Shown piece by piece: positions 38,300 to 51,100 of a DNA stretch of 64,000 nt. This stretch comes from Setaria digitata. Taxonomy: Eukaryota; Nematoda; Chromadorea; Rhabditida; Setariidae. The stretch's first letter is position 1, and each line of letters begins with the position of its first letter. The stretch covers positions 186,001-250,000 of the forward strand of contig RCAB01000037.1 of assembly GCA_003640385.1 (NCBI GenBank), read 5' to 3'. Both the position numbers and the translations under genes were made by a program. A model generated the notes under the pieces. It was not told the origin of the DNA. It saw only the letters and a program-made list of their open reading frames with translations, and ran no database searches.

Positions 38300-40874
38300 T
38301 TAAAAGATTTTTGACAGAACAATGGTCAAAAGAAGAAATTGAAATTTAAGGCACCTCCAATGCTCTGACAATCCGGGAAACATTTCTTTCAACTGTGAAC
38401 TTCTAAGTTCTAAATTTGAAATGGATAATTGTGAATGACAATTGAGTAATTTCTGATCATCCAAACTTTCATCATTGGAATGGCTTCCATTCAGTGCTGC
38501 AATATAATTTTCAAGTTGATTATTTTCGCTCATAAAATCCAAAAGAGAACAAAAGCAAGTGTTAGGTACCAATAATACTTAGGACCAACTTAAGTTAAAT
38601 GACTAGAAGTTTGAAAAAAATGATCAAAATTCTTGAAATTCAAATTTATTAATAATTTGCATCTTATTATCAAGGTTTCCTAAAATGTGATTTTAAAATA
38701 TTCATGTTTTTGCATACAGTTATCGCTAATGAGAGAACTGCAGGAAGAGCTGCTTGGCGAGGTAGATGAATTGGATGATGATTTGATAGTTTTTTCGGAT
38801 GATATATTCCTACTTGAAAGACCAAGTTTCATCAGGCTCGCATGAATATCATGCCAGGTTGCTACTGCACTGATTAGTCGATTCGATGTCATACTTATCT
38901 TCTGCAACGTAAAGCACCTTGATCCAGTGAATTTCGAAAAATCTTCAAAAATTTTTTCTTCAAATCTTTAAATCCCTAAGGAGGTTTGCATTTTCATAAA
39001 CAACTATTTCGAGTTAATGAGTAGTCAGTTGTAAAAAGATTTGGAAATGTCTTGATTAATATGTGCACATCTTAATTATATGTTAAATGATCGAAATGAT
39101 GGCTTCTTTGCGCCACCTACTAAAATGTTGGTTTGCCAAATATTCAAGATCTTTCAATCATTTTTTTTCATTGTGATAATGAGCTGAACAAAATTACTGT
39201 AAAATATATTTGGGGAATTTATTTCTTCTCTGAAAAACTGCTTTTTTAAAAGATAGATTTTAATAAAGTTAGTGCAGTTTAAAGAATGTGGAAGAAGCGC
39301 TCTGAGCTTCCTTATCAATAAACTTAATGAAGCATCGAAAGAAAAAGTCTTTTTTCTCACCAAAAAAAAAATTCAACTGAATGGAAAACAAACTTACTAA
39401 TGCAGAACAGTTCTCTTCAGAGGAATTTGCGCTATAATCCGTTGGTGTCTCTGCAAATTACTTAAACATATCTCGATTTATATTCTAAAGGAATCAAAAG
39501 AAAAGTTTATACCTGTCAGATTAAGTGATAAGAAAAGGTATAATAAGTACCTTTCCTGTACAATTTTCTTCGAATTGGCGCACTCAGCGACATCGCTCCA
39601 TAGCGCAAGAAATGTTCACGCTTTCTTTGCGCATCGGATGTCATCAGGAAATTCAATGATAATTTTTCAGGAGAAAAAAGGTCTAAATTACTGTTTCATT
39701 GATTCTCGTTGTTGGTGCATTCTCGGCAACTGTTAAAATGCAAATTAAAATTTCACTTTTTTTTTTTTAAAGTTTAAACAGTCATAAGGAATGAGATTTC
39801 TCGTGACAATCCTTTCACAAAAATAGTGAAAGATTATGGCAGTGCTATATGAACTAATTGGTGGGAGAATAGCCGCCTTGTCTTAATGATTGTATGGTTT
39901 ATTAAGTTTTCAATGTTAAAATTCTGCGCATTTTTTTTATTTTAAAAAGTGTTAGTTATTAAATATTCATAGAGTAAAGTGCAACAAAAAATTAGATCAC
40001 AAAAATATGTGAAGAATTGTTTAAAAATGTAATGATTTTTAAGAAAGCTGGATTAAATGACTGAGGGAGAAAAGAAATAGATAACTTGGCTGATTGTTGA
40101 TAAAACATTGCCTCATCAACCATCGTTGGCAGATAGACTACTCAACGAAGCACAAGGAGAAGATAGCTGATCCTATTGAGCATGATTACCAATTAAGCGT
40201 AATTAAAAGATTTATGCAATTCATTATGTTGTCTAACAACACAACCTTTTTTCGTCCTATACACTTATCATTTTATCTACGATCTGCTAGAATTAATCCA
40301 TATGACTTAACCTAATAACCACCAGTGTGGGTGCAGCAGATCTGATATCATAGTTGATTCCGACGATGACCAATAGTTCAAACTCTTACTGAACCTTAGA
40401 ATCTTTAATCGATAAGCAATGAAACAGAATAATTTGAGAAATAAATTTATGGCAAGAAGAAAAATTATGGTCATTTTTGTAATTCTATTACAAAAACAGC
40501 GGTGTTTAGCACTTTTATTCAGTAACTTAATAGTTGTTATTTAAATAATTTTAATGCTTGCAAGCATAAAATTAGATCTAATACAGTGAAGGTCATTCTG
40601 CCACATTTGCTATCATTTGGACGTTTTAATTTTCAAAAGTCAGTTTGACCTCAACTTCACCTTTTCTCAAACTATCTTTTAATCTAAAATTTCCTAAGAT
40701 AGCAATAAAAGAATAATATCTGTATGAAGTTTTTTCACGCATCTCAATTTTACACTGCTTCTGAACACAATCATTGTTATCTGTTGAAAAGATGACCTGA
40801 TGTAGCAGATCGCTTTTGTCAATAAGCCGCAAATTGCAAGTACTTATTTGACAAGGCTGCACTTTAGGATTCCA
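38300..40874 (-). CDS. Uncharacterised multi-exon gene, possibly INPP4-like N-terminal region (5' partial)
   Basis: Exons 40874-40661, 39682-39551, 39450-39398, 38901-38718 and 38496-38300 join in phase to a stop, giving 260 residues plus an unseen N-terminus. The first exon begins after a good acceptor (CTGACAG) at WNPKVQPCQ. It reads like part of a C2 domain (QKQCKIEMREK then FIAILGNFRLKDSLRKG). From memory of the family, this and later segments (REHFLRYGAMSLSAPIRRKL; MFPGLSEHWRCLKFQF) resemble the region before the catalytic domain of inositol-3,4-bisphosphate 4-phosphatases. The similarity is weak and unproven. No CKSAKDRT-type phosphatase motif is visible downstream, so it may be truncated, continue in exons I missed, or belong to another family. 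The middle is Ser-rich. That it is a gene is more certain than what it encodes. Confidence 0.5.
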
Positions 40875-43800
40875 CTGTCAGATCCAACCCATCCGAAGAT
40901 TTCTTCGACATATAAACGCATCACTGTTTTGAGCAGGAGATTTTTCTAATTAGGAGGAATCAGAAAAAAATAAAATAAAATGTTTTCCAAAAGCCCACTG
41001 ATCAAATATATTCGGAATTGCACTTAAATGCTGGAGAAAAGCTGAAGAATTATTATAGCTAAAAAATCAAGATAGACACTTTAAATTACTTTAAAGTAGA
41101 AAAGAAGCGATCGAGCAAGTGTTAGCATGTTTATATCTAATATATTTCAAGTATCACCTATTACTTAATACTTTGCAGGATTTATATTATACGTCAAGTA
41201 ACGTTGCCGAGTCATTTTAGCACTGATTCGATACTTCAACAATGAGAAGTTCGTTTTCTTCAACAAATGCAAACTTAAAAAATTAGTGATAATCTTAAAT
41301 TTGCACTCACAAAGAATGATTTTCAAGTCTTTCCAAATAGAAGGAAGTTATTATTCACAATTGTTCTGGCCTTCTGATATAGAATCTCAGGTCTGCTATC
41401 TTTATTGTTGGCTAAGGAATGAAATTTTATCCAAATTTTTTCTTGCTTTCAAAAGTATTGACTCATTTAGAGTTTACTGAAATGTAGCAATGAAACATAG
41501 CAAGACATAGGAAATTCTTTTTTATAACAGAAAATGCTTAGGCTTAGAAAAAGTTGGATCAGCATTGTATTGAAATACAATAACCAAGTCAGTCAATCGG
41601 TCACAGAATTTAACAGTCGAACCCTTACAAAACATTTTTTCTCGTCATAACTCTTTCGAAATACATTCCCCAAATTTGTCAAGAGATATCAAGCCGAGTT
41701 TAGATTAATTTCAACTTGTGATTAATTTACTAAGAGGTATACAGTTTGTACATGATACCATTTTGTGATTTGCACAAGATGGAATGGAAATAATTGAAAT
41801 ACTAAAATGTAAACAGTACTGAATTATTGACTAATACGAACATATCTATCTACAATCTACAATGCTTACGTATTTTCAAGTTATTATTAATTAGTCCAAA
41901 CTGTGAGTGTAACAGAAAATAGAAGTTGCAAATAAAGAGACGGAAAAGTGAAATTATATGTGTTGAGCATGTGGAAGAAAAACTGAAACGGTGCCATGAA
42001 AAATTACGAAGTTGATGAAACGGATAGAGTAGTTGGAAATATCACAAATGGATGATGAAGTTCGTATCTTTACATCTCCGTCAGCTTTTTGCTCACTAAA
42101 TGATATTACTTTTGATAGTTGAGAAGAACCTGACACAGTTCTCCTAACTTTTCTTGGTTTGCTTCATTTAAACTGCTAGAAACCTTCGAGTTCCTTCATT
42201 TTCATTTTTATTCGTGTAGTGAGAGAGAAATGAAGAACTTACGCAACGACAATCACTTAAAAATGCAGTGGAAAATTTCAAGAGTGAAATTTTAAGTGAT
42301 TAACACTTCGCATTCACTGAAAAGAGCTGTATTGAGTCACTGATCATAATTATATCAAAAGTTAACAAACTTGAGGAAAACTTGTGATAAATTATTTGCT
42401 GAGTTCCATATAAAGTCAGTGTATGTGAAAGTGATCTGTAAGAAATGACTTAACTACCGAAATTGGTCACAAGACTAATGTCAATTGCTAATTGAAGGAA
42501 ATATTTAGAAGTGGAAAAGTTGCTTAAAAGGAATCTTGCTCAAATATTGGAATGAATTCCAAAATACTGTATCTTCTTGTTGAATTTAGTTAGGACTAAT
42601 TTTCAAGAGAAAAAATAGAAGTTTAAAAGTCTTCTTTCTGCTGCATTCGATATGAAGTGGAGAAAAAGCTAAAAAGGAACTCATGCGGGCTAAATCAAAG
42701 GATGTTTTGGGATGGAATACGTGAGTGAAAAGAAAAGTAAATGATGAGATTCAAACTGATAGTGATAAAATCGAAATAGACAGATAGAAAACCCAAAATG
42801 CATTATAGCATTTAGGTTGCTGTAGGTGTGCGCCATAAATTTGTTTGCATCACTTCACTAATTAGCAAAACGTTACTTCTATTGACAAACACAACAACGA
42901 AGTCCTTTCATTCCTTAGATGAGGCACCTTTTTAGTGTCACAGAAACACAATGATTGTGTACTGTGGTACCAGTCTTCTTTCAGATATATAAAAAAGATA
43001 ACAAGAGTAGCTGATAGTATCAGTGCTGTTTATTATGGTGTAAAGTAATTCTTTATCAGAGAACCTAATCTTCAATTGATTGGATATATGACTTTAAAAA
43101 ACAAAAGAAAATTATCTTTTCCTTTTTTCTAACAAGGTTTTCATCATTCTTGCTAATCTGGAATGTTATATGATTTAATGCCGAAGTTCATAAAGTTTGA
43201 GCAAGATTTTGAAAATTTTTCTAATAAATGATTTAATTTTCATTGATAATTATAACAGTGCTAGCATTTCTTTGTTAAAGATGGCTTTTTATATAATATT
43301 CAATTATAAATTACACCTGCTATTTAGAGGAAAAATTCACCAAGTTGTAATGGATGAGGTTGACACTTTTAACTTTAAAATTCCGGAGTTTATTTTTCTT
43401 GCTAATAGTATTAAACTTTAACACAACTTATAGCTAATGTTTTTCAGTCCTTAACACTGATAATAACCATTTTATCTCGCAGAGTCCCACAAATACGAAA
43501 TGTAATCTTCGACGACTGATGCAATTTTAAACAGGTAGGTAACTTTCGTAGAAAAACATTTCAGAAAACTTAAGGGATTGGAATTTCTAAATTAATTCGG
43601 CACGACAACTGCGTTATTACAACAGTGTTCTCAATGAAAAGGCAAGATCAGTCTATCTGTTCGTTGCTGTTCGAGCATCTATTCGTGTCTGCAACACTCG
43701 GAATCAGATTAATTAGTAGGATATAATTTGAATTGTACAGAATGATAAATCCGGATATCTTATCCCTTGTAAAAGATTGAAATGCCATCTCGAAATTATA

Positions 43801-45574
43801 AATTTCGCAGCGTTAAAACATTCAGGAAATCAACATATGATTTTTTTCTGATCTTGGAATTAGCAATGCAAGATATTTAGTCATTTTTCAGGTGTCTAAC
43901 AATCAAGGAAATTTTATTTTTAGAGAATTCAGATCGATAAGATTTTGGTTTCCTGGTTATTAGCAATTAAACCCTTAAAGATGCTACACAATGTACACAG
44001 CAGAACAGCATTATAAATTTGTGGAACTTGTTTCGAAAACTGGATTGGTACTTTAATTAAAAACTGGTTAGACAACAACACTTGCCTAAGTATTTTACAT
44101 CAGGTATTTTTTGAAGGAAAACCAGAAGAAAAATTTGAAGCATGACTTAATTCCTAGCAGTTTTTGAAATATTATAATAGTTAAGATTCAAAAATGTCAC
44201 CAAATTAAACTTCACGATTTTCTCATTAACCTGTTTCCTTGAGATTACCTCTTTAAATAACTTAGAGAAAACAGAATTCAAGGTCGATCAAAGCACATTC
44301 GCTGCTTTGGTGACTTACTGCAGCGTAAACATGCCGTTACTGGAAGGTAGGCCTTATTCCTCAAAGCCTTTCAGCTTTCAAAATACTATTCAGCCCTGAC
44401 GATAACAACAAATATTAGCATAATTTTGGCATCAGCTAGAGAAACATCATGGAATATCCTACGATATTTCCTTAATATCTAACTAAAGCCTCTCACTCCG
44501 TCCTCCTAGGAATGTCCTCGAGCAACGACACTCGTAAGATTTTGTAGAACGATCATTGCTTCGAACATAGTGACAAAAATAGTTCAACCATTCTGTCCAA
44601 ATTATATGCGAAAGAAGCACTAACCGATCGTTGGAAACCAGTTTTTAGGATAAAGCATTAAGAACTAAAAAGCCAGCTTACACTCATCATAAAGTCAAAA
44701 CATTGCTTTTAGTGACTTTGAATTTCATGAGGAAACTAAGCAACAAATTATGTCTTACTTAGATATACTCTATAGGCTCAGAAGTGTAAATGTTAGTTGC
44801 GGTAATGTGAAGGAAATAGGAATAATTAATCCACTTTATATTAAGTGTATAAAAAAAAAAAAAAAGAACGAACAGCTCAATAAATTCTCAATTACTATTC
44901 AGGATACTATCAAACGTATACAATTGCCGCAAGAATGGCCAAATGATTAAAAAATATGGAATGGAAAAAAGCATGCACTTTTTGCAGTGAAAGAGATAAT
45001 CATCGGGAACAAATTTTAGACAGCTATCGATAAAAATATAATTAAGAAGCATTTCAAGCTTTGTACATCACTGTATGTGCAATAATTTCACAGTACAATA
45101 GTAAAATCTCTTCCTTCTATCTAACTTTCACATCAAAAGAAAAAACCATCAAGAACTAAGCCTTATAGAATGATGTTGAAAACACCATAAAAGCAAACAA
45201 CAACCCAATGTAACACTGCTATTTTGACAATGTATTAACAAGCAGGATGATTCAGGCGTTATGCCACTTCCAATCAAGCAGAGAGCAATGGACTTCGTGG
45301 TGTAATGACAATATGACGCGTGGGCATCTGCTAAAATAGCTAACAGAAATAATCTGCGAAGAATGGGAAAATCTATAAACAGTCCAAACCGCAATTATCT
45401 AATATTATTCAGCCTTCATATATAATTATGAATTTGGAATTCAGCGCAATAAATGACAATAACTTGGGATGAAGTTCACTGGCGGTTGAAAAAGTACGAT
45501 GATAATAATGATGATGCTAGAGAACTGATACATAACAAATTGATATATAACAACAATCAATAATCAATAGCTGA
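40875..45574. other. 4.7-kb intergenic region
   Basis: No coding-like ORF or exon chain found. The 5' end of the gene at 38300-40874 may extend into it. It contains the inverted repeat at 42251-42301. 45150-45574 is the likely 3' UTR side of the CHMP4 gene. Confidence 0.5.
42251..42301. repeat. Inverted repeat, 12-bp perfect stem with inner hairpin
   Basis: 42251-42262 (AATCACTTAAAA) is complementary to 42290-42301. Inside it, AATTTCA and TGAAATT form a smaller stem around AGAG. It could form a hairpin of about 51 nt. Its function is unknown. Confidence 0.6.
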
Positions 45575-46865
45575 TCATGCATTTGCCCAAGCTTCTAATT
45601 CCGCCAAGTCATCATCCTCTTGTTGCTTTTTGGCAGGAGTTTTCTTTGCAGAGACTGGAAATTCAGCAGTTGGCGCCTCAGGCAAAGTTGATACAGATGC
45701 TGGGGTTGGTCCAACATCTAGAAGCTGCTTATCCAGCTCTTCCTGCAAATAAATTCCAGACTGACAGCTGTTATCACAACGGTACAATATGGTAATGAGT
45801 GGAAAACAACGAATGCCTTTTTTACAGAAAAGTGATTAAGATAACGAAAATTCACTGGTAAGACAGACTGCACGATAAAGTAAAAAAAATTTAAGATAAA
45901 CCTGTTCAAGTTCTTCCAGTTCTTTGAGCAACTCATCTTCATCGACATCTTGACCAAAACCAACTGGATTACTAATCGCTTCAGCAATTTCATTAGCAAC
46001 CTCTTGCTGTTCTGCTATATCCTCCATCAAGTCATGGACCTAAGAATTTTGCTTTTCTATAACTATTTGAGGTACTTATTTTTATTTTCATATGTTAAGT
46101 GCTGTTCCTAGACGTTATATTTCAGCACTTTCATGGGATGGTAAAAAAATTTACAGTTGAAAAGATCAAGCAAAGGAAAACAAATGACTACAGAGAAAGA
46201 ATATATTCACCTGATCAACATCCATGTCGTTATGTGCTGTTTTAAGTGCCTTGGCCGCAGAACCCATTACTTGCAACACTTCAGCATTTGTTGAGGCATT
46301 TTCCAAAGCTTCCCGCTGGAACTCGATCGTTGACAAGACACCATCAATGTGTTGCAACTGTTTCTCAAACTGCTTTTTCCGTTTCAAAGCATGCAGAGCC
46401 AAGCGCTTATTTTTCGTTCCATGCTTCCTTGCCGATGCAACTTCCTAAAACACTTCCGCTTATAGCAGGAACATTTTGTCACCAAACCTTCAAGCTATTC
46501 CACAAAAAGTATTTGCAGATTTTTTATACAACCAAATCCTATTAAAAGCTCCAACTTCCAGCCGACACAAATAGTCTATTTCTTTGTCAACATGTTTTGT
46601 GTCTCTTTCGAATCATTTGCTTTCCAAATCGAACAGTAGATGTCAATTTCACCCACAGTTCCTTATGAAAAGACAAATCATGATTTCCGAATCCACAAAA
46701 AAGAGTGGAAGTGAAACTTACAGCTTCTATTTTCTTTTCCAAAAATTCCTGCTTTTTCACCAGCATCTCCTCTGTTTCTCGTAATTTTTGTATGGATTCT
46801 TGCGGTGTTGCTGGTGGTGGCTGTTGCTTTCTACCACCACCAAATATCTTCCCGAACACACTCAT
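45575..46865 (-). CDS. vps-32: ESCRT-III subunit CHMP4/Snf7 (VPS-32)
   Basis: Core filament-forming subunit of ESCRT-III, acting on endosomes, at the midbody and in membrane repair. Four exons (46865-46722, 46444-46211, 46039-45902, 45742-45575) give 227 aa, the usual CHMP4 length. The N-terminus MSVFGKIFGGG is the amphipathic start typical of CHMP4. The basic helical hairpin follows (QESIQKLRETEEMLVKKQEFLEKKIE; ARKHGTKNKRLALHALKRKKQFE), then acidic helices (DLMEDIAEQQEVANEIAEAI; DEDELLKELEELEQ). The C-terminus DDDLAELEAWANA is the ALIX/Bro1-binding helix. An acceptor-like TCTTTCCAG ends 2 nt before the ATG, as expected for a spliced-leader site. All four exons are in phase with canonical GT-AG introns. 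The call is secure. Confidence 0.96.
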
Positions 46866-46875
46866 TACTGGAAAG
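46866..46875 (-). promoter_or_regulatory. Probable spliced-leader acceptor of the CHMP4 gene
   Basis: On the minus strand the sequence reads CTTTCCAG then TA then the ATG. An acceptor this close to a start codon, with no upstream exon visible, is typical of trans-spliced nematode genes. Confidence 0.55.
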
Positions 46876-47208
46876 ATTAATCCTGCTGGAAAATCCTGTA
46901 ACGAAAAATCACGAGGACACTACGTCCAAGCAATAAAATCTGATCTATTAATATATTAATAAAGTTTTGACTGCAACCACCAGTTACTGAAGTTAATTTT
47001 CATATTCTTGTAACATTTTCTGTGCATCAGTTTATTGTTGAGAGCCTGCAGTCTCACTTCTCATGGGTTTTTAAAAATAAAAATCGTTTTTTTCTTTTTT
47101 GACAAGTCTCTGTCTTCGTTTTTCACCTAGATCACGGTCTTTCTGATATGGAAAAGAACTAAATACATAAATCTGTAGTGAACAGTATAATGATCATATA
47201 ACCTTCTT

Positions 47209-48149
47209 ATGAATATCGAACTACTCGACATAATAACAATGAAAGTTGTATCTAGCCGAAAGTCCACCAATCTACCCAAAAGCCTGCCAACCATATTTTA
47301 TCATTACTTAGTACCATCTCAGAAATGTTCGTCTCCCAGCATTGCCTTATTCGCCCTTTCCCGGTCAATGATTATTATAAGGTTGTCATACATCCTGCTA
47401 AAACCGATCTCTAGCAAATCTAAAAACATCCGAACACCAAATGAAACAAGAGGAAAAACTTCTAGTGTATAATCACTTCGCGGAGACATTCGTTTGTCTT
47501 TGTCTATTCAAGTATGAGAGACGACGGATCCAAGGATCAATACTTAGAAATGTGCAAGGCATCCCTGCCTCCAGCAGACGTATCATATCTTGGAAATTTC
47601 TTGAAATAGTGCATACTACTTGACCACTAACTAATCCTGTGACTTCCATAATCACTTCAACTTTATTTCTATTTCCAACATCTTCCTGTCTCGTATTGAT
47701 GATTTCTTCAGGAAACAGCACAACAGAACTGTGTTAACAACATGACCAATGACTTCACCCTCTCCCTAGTCTCAAATTCACTCATTCTTCACGCAATTCC
47801 ACCTGTTTCCGAAGAGCAACCCCTGAAGAAAGACAAGAGAACCCAGGCCATAATAGATCCTTGCACGAAGTTCATTACGTCGCACATGAAATGTTGGTCT
47901 GTCATCATCACTCCCTGGGTGACGTTGTGAAACACCGGTTGGCCTGAGACCGACGTCTTTGTTTTGCCGGATGCTGGGTGATTTCATTTGCAAGTTATTT
48001 TCTTCCGGGCGTGATTTATTTAGAGTCTTCTTTTTTTTCACGCTGTTGTGAGCTTCAGATATCATTCCCAGAGAAAAAATGCCAAGTTTACAGATATGAA
48101 TAAGAGCGGGTGATTTGACTTGATATATTAATGATTTGATATGAGTCAT
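47209..48149 (-). pseudogene. Broken coding-like region, unknown family
   Basis: Three minus-strand open segments follow one another in different frames: 48149-47778, 47721-47473 and 47472-47209. Composition is less AT-rich than the flanks. The middle segment (from LFPEEIINTRQEDVGN to LSIDPWIRRLSYLNR) looks like real protein. I cannot name the family, and no splice sites convincingly join the pieces, so a decayed gene or mobile element is likeliest. Confidence 0.3.
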
Positions 48150-48163
48150 TGGAGAGAGAAGAA

Positions 48164-51100
48164 ATGGTGGAACAGAATGAGGTGAAAGCGAAACTTATGA
48201 CGGAGCTGGCAAATGTACTCAAGCAGGCGGCATCCGAGTATCCATCTGGCGATGCACTCTCGAAGTAATTCTTACTTCCCTTGTTTATCTGGATCCCAGT
48301 GTTACAAATATGTTCATCGAAAAGGTCTGTTAAAGAGGCTATTATTAATGCCTCTTATTTCCAGGGAGTCTACTCAAATACTTTGTAATACGATTGAAGC
48401 ATTGTTTATTCATGGCTTGAGAACAACTTTTTTCCAAAAGAAATCACGCGTCTCGAGGTATCCAGAGCCAGTAAGGTTTTCTTTTAAAATTTAGAACAAG
48501 TATTTTCTTTTGATACAAGCATCTTAGTGAAAATATTGTTTTCAGAATTTTTGGCCTTTTGTTAGTAAGTATACACATAAAGCAGTATTGGACCAGATAG
48601 CTGCATCGAGTCAAATAAAGACTGAAATAGGAAAGTCGCGGGTAAATAATGTTTTCCTGATTATTTTATTCCTAGTTGATGAGAGGAACATAATTTTTTT
48701 CCACTGGGAAACCTACTTATTTAGACTTTTCTCTTGGTTTTATTATTTGTTAAATTATCGCGGATTAGCCAAAAAGAGTTCTTTTTAACGTATATTGCAT
48801 GTTGGAAAATTTTCATGAAAATGAAAGAACTTCCGTGCTATGTTCTTCATAATAAAATTTTATAGGCATGGATCAGAATACTGTTGAATGAAAATACGAT
48901 AGAAAATTATTTGAATCTTCTGTCGAGTAATCTCGTCACTTTAAGGTCAGTTAGAGAACGTTGGATTAAGATATTTGAGTTCTTCCTTAATGATGTGAAT
49001 CTGATTTCGCTTAATTTTTTCTTTTTTCTTAAAAAAAATTCTGCGAAAGTTTTTTTTTGCTTGCAGAGTTTAAATGTTTCAGCAAATTTTACGAGAAATG
49101 GGCTTTTCTGAGAGATACGGAACGCATGATTGTGCTCTCGGGTTACATAAAGGGGCTGACAAGGTTGACTGTCGAGGCACCCGTTAATAGTTTTCTTCTT
49201 AACGCCTGGACTCCCACGCCACTGATACTTTCTGGCTTGATAGCTGGGGAACCTGCAAGATGTGAGTTAATTTCTGATTTCGAGAAGTTTCTTTTGGTCT
49301 GTAATCCCATCAATTTTGAAATAATTGCTGATACTCAGGGAATTCTAGTCATTTTTGCAGATATTTTTGTTATTCTAAAGACAGATTTTATTTTAGTGAA
49401 ACAATTAATTAAATGTCATCGGCGTGGTTCGCTGAGCATTTTGGAAGATACGGAACTCGCTGAAAATGCATTGGAATCATTATGCGAACTCACAGAAATG
49501 TCGACTTCTTCAGGTGGAGGAGATTCGGACGGTTTGTTTATTTCATAAATAGTTTCTTCAATTTTTTTTCCCTGTAAATGTTTGTGGCTTCTCTTTTTTT
49601 GATTGCTATTTCTCTTTGTTTTATTTATTGATTTTTGTTTTTCATATAGTTGGAGATGTTGATTCGGCTTCTGTGTATTCGCACCCGTCAATGCTTGAGG
49701 GAGAGAATGTTTATCTCCCTGCTCTCAATGCAGCAGACAATACTGTACTTTCAAATCCAGTTCCGGAAGATAGCATTTTAAATTACGATCCTCATCAGGT
49801 TCGATTCATAACTTTTTTGTTATATTTTACTTGGATGATGTTGGGTTTAAGTCAAATGCTGCTTAATTCATTATAGTATCAAACAGCTGAATAAAAGAAT
49901 GCTATTAACTTTGTTCTTTCCGTCCTTTTGCAGATGATGATCTTCTAACACATTTATTTGAACAGTCCCTGTCCATTTATGAGTGTCATTGCAATATTAC
50001 TTTCTTTTCTGTAAAAAGATGGTGGCTCCTCATTCCAGATACGGGTAACTAGATGCACTCATCGCCGCGTTCGACGTTCGTCTAAAACTAGTAGCCTTTG
50101 TAGTTCAGCGAGCTCCAAAAATGAGTTGGTGTTGGCTATAGCTAATGAGTCACACGATGTAGGTTTTACTGAATTGTTATAAAGACGAGTTTGAAAAGTA
50201 AAGATTTTTTTATGCAAAGATTGATTTATAAAGGAAAATTCATAGCATCCTTTTAACTGAGGAAAAAAATCATTAAATGAAAAGAAGGAATGGAATTGAT
50301 TGCCGTACTGAATTTGCCTTTTTAGGCGGCAGAGGTTGGAAAAGAATTGGAAAATCTCGGGAACTCATATGACGATAAGCAGTTAATTTCATCCTCAACT
50401 TGCAAAGTGAATAATGAAAATAGTAAAAACAAGGAACAGCTGACTCCAGCTCAGTAATGTTTTGCTTTTAGTCGAAGTAGTGTTATTCTTTATTTAATCT
50501 TTTTTCTATATTAAACTTGTGTTATAGTAAAGAAGAAATGGTGAACATGAAAAAGAATAAATCCTTTGGATCAGACATTGAGCTGTCATCTTCCAAAGAG
50601 CTGGCGAATCGCCAAATTAATTCCAAAGGTTATTCCAAGCATGCATCGTACTTATTGGTTCTTTTTTGTTTTATGATTAAAAAATTATAGTGCATACTAG
50701 TATATTATTAAATTAATTGCCCCGAGTTTGGTGTTGACATCTTTTACACTATGTAATACTAATAAAGTAGTAAAAATATGCTTGAAATAAACTGGAAAGA
50801 CGTTGGATAGCTACTTCCGGCGAGAGAATTAGCCACCAAACTTTGTCATCATAAAGTTATGAATATTGATGTAAATATAGTTCAGATTGTTGGACTTCCT
50901 GATTTTCTTATGTTTTTTTGTCTTTTTTGGCTTTGCTGCATTTATTTTGATTTTCATCGTATTTCAGATGTAGTTGATGGCACGAAATCAAATCATTCTT
51001 TGGATGAGTTGTCATATAACCTTGTCTATAGTCTATGTCCTGCAGTCTCAGTTGAAATTGAGCAGTCTTTTGCTGAAGTAAAAGATACAACTGAAAAAGC

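Noticed and set aside
46224..46545. Plus-strand ORFs of 74 and 99 codons
   Set aside because: They are antisense to the CHMP4 second exon, which is certain.
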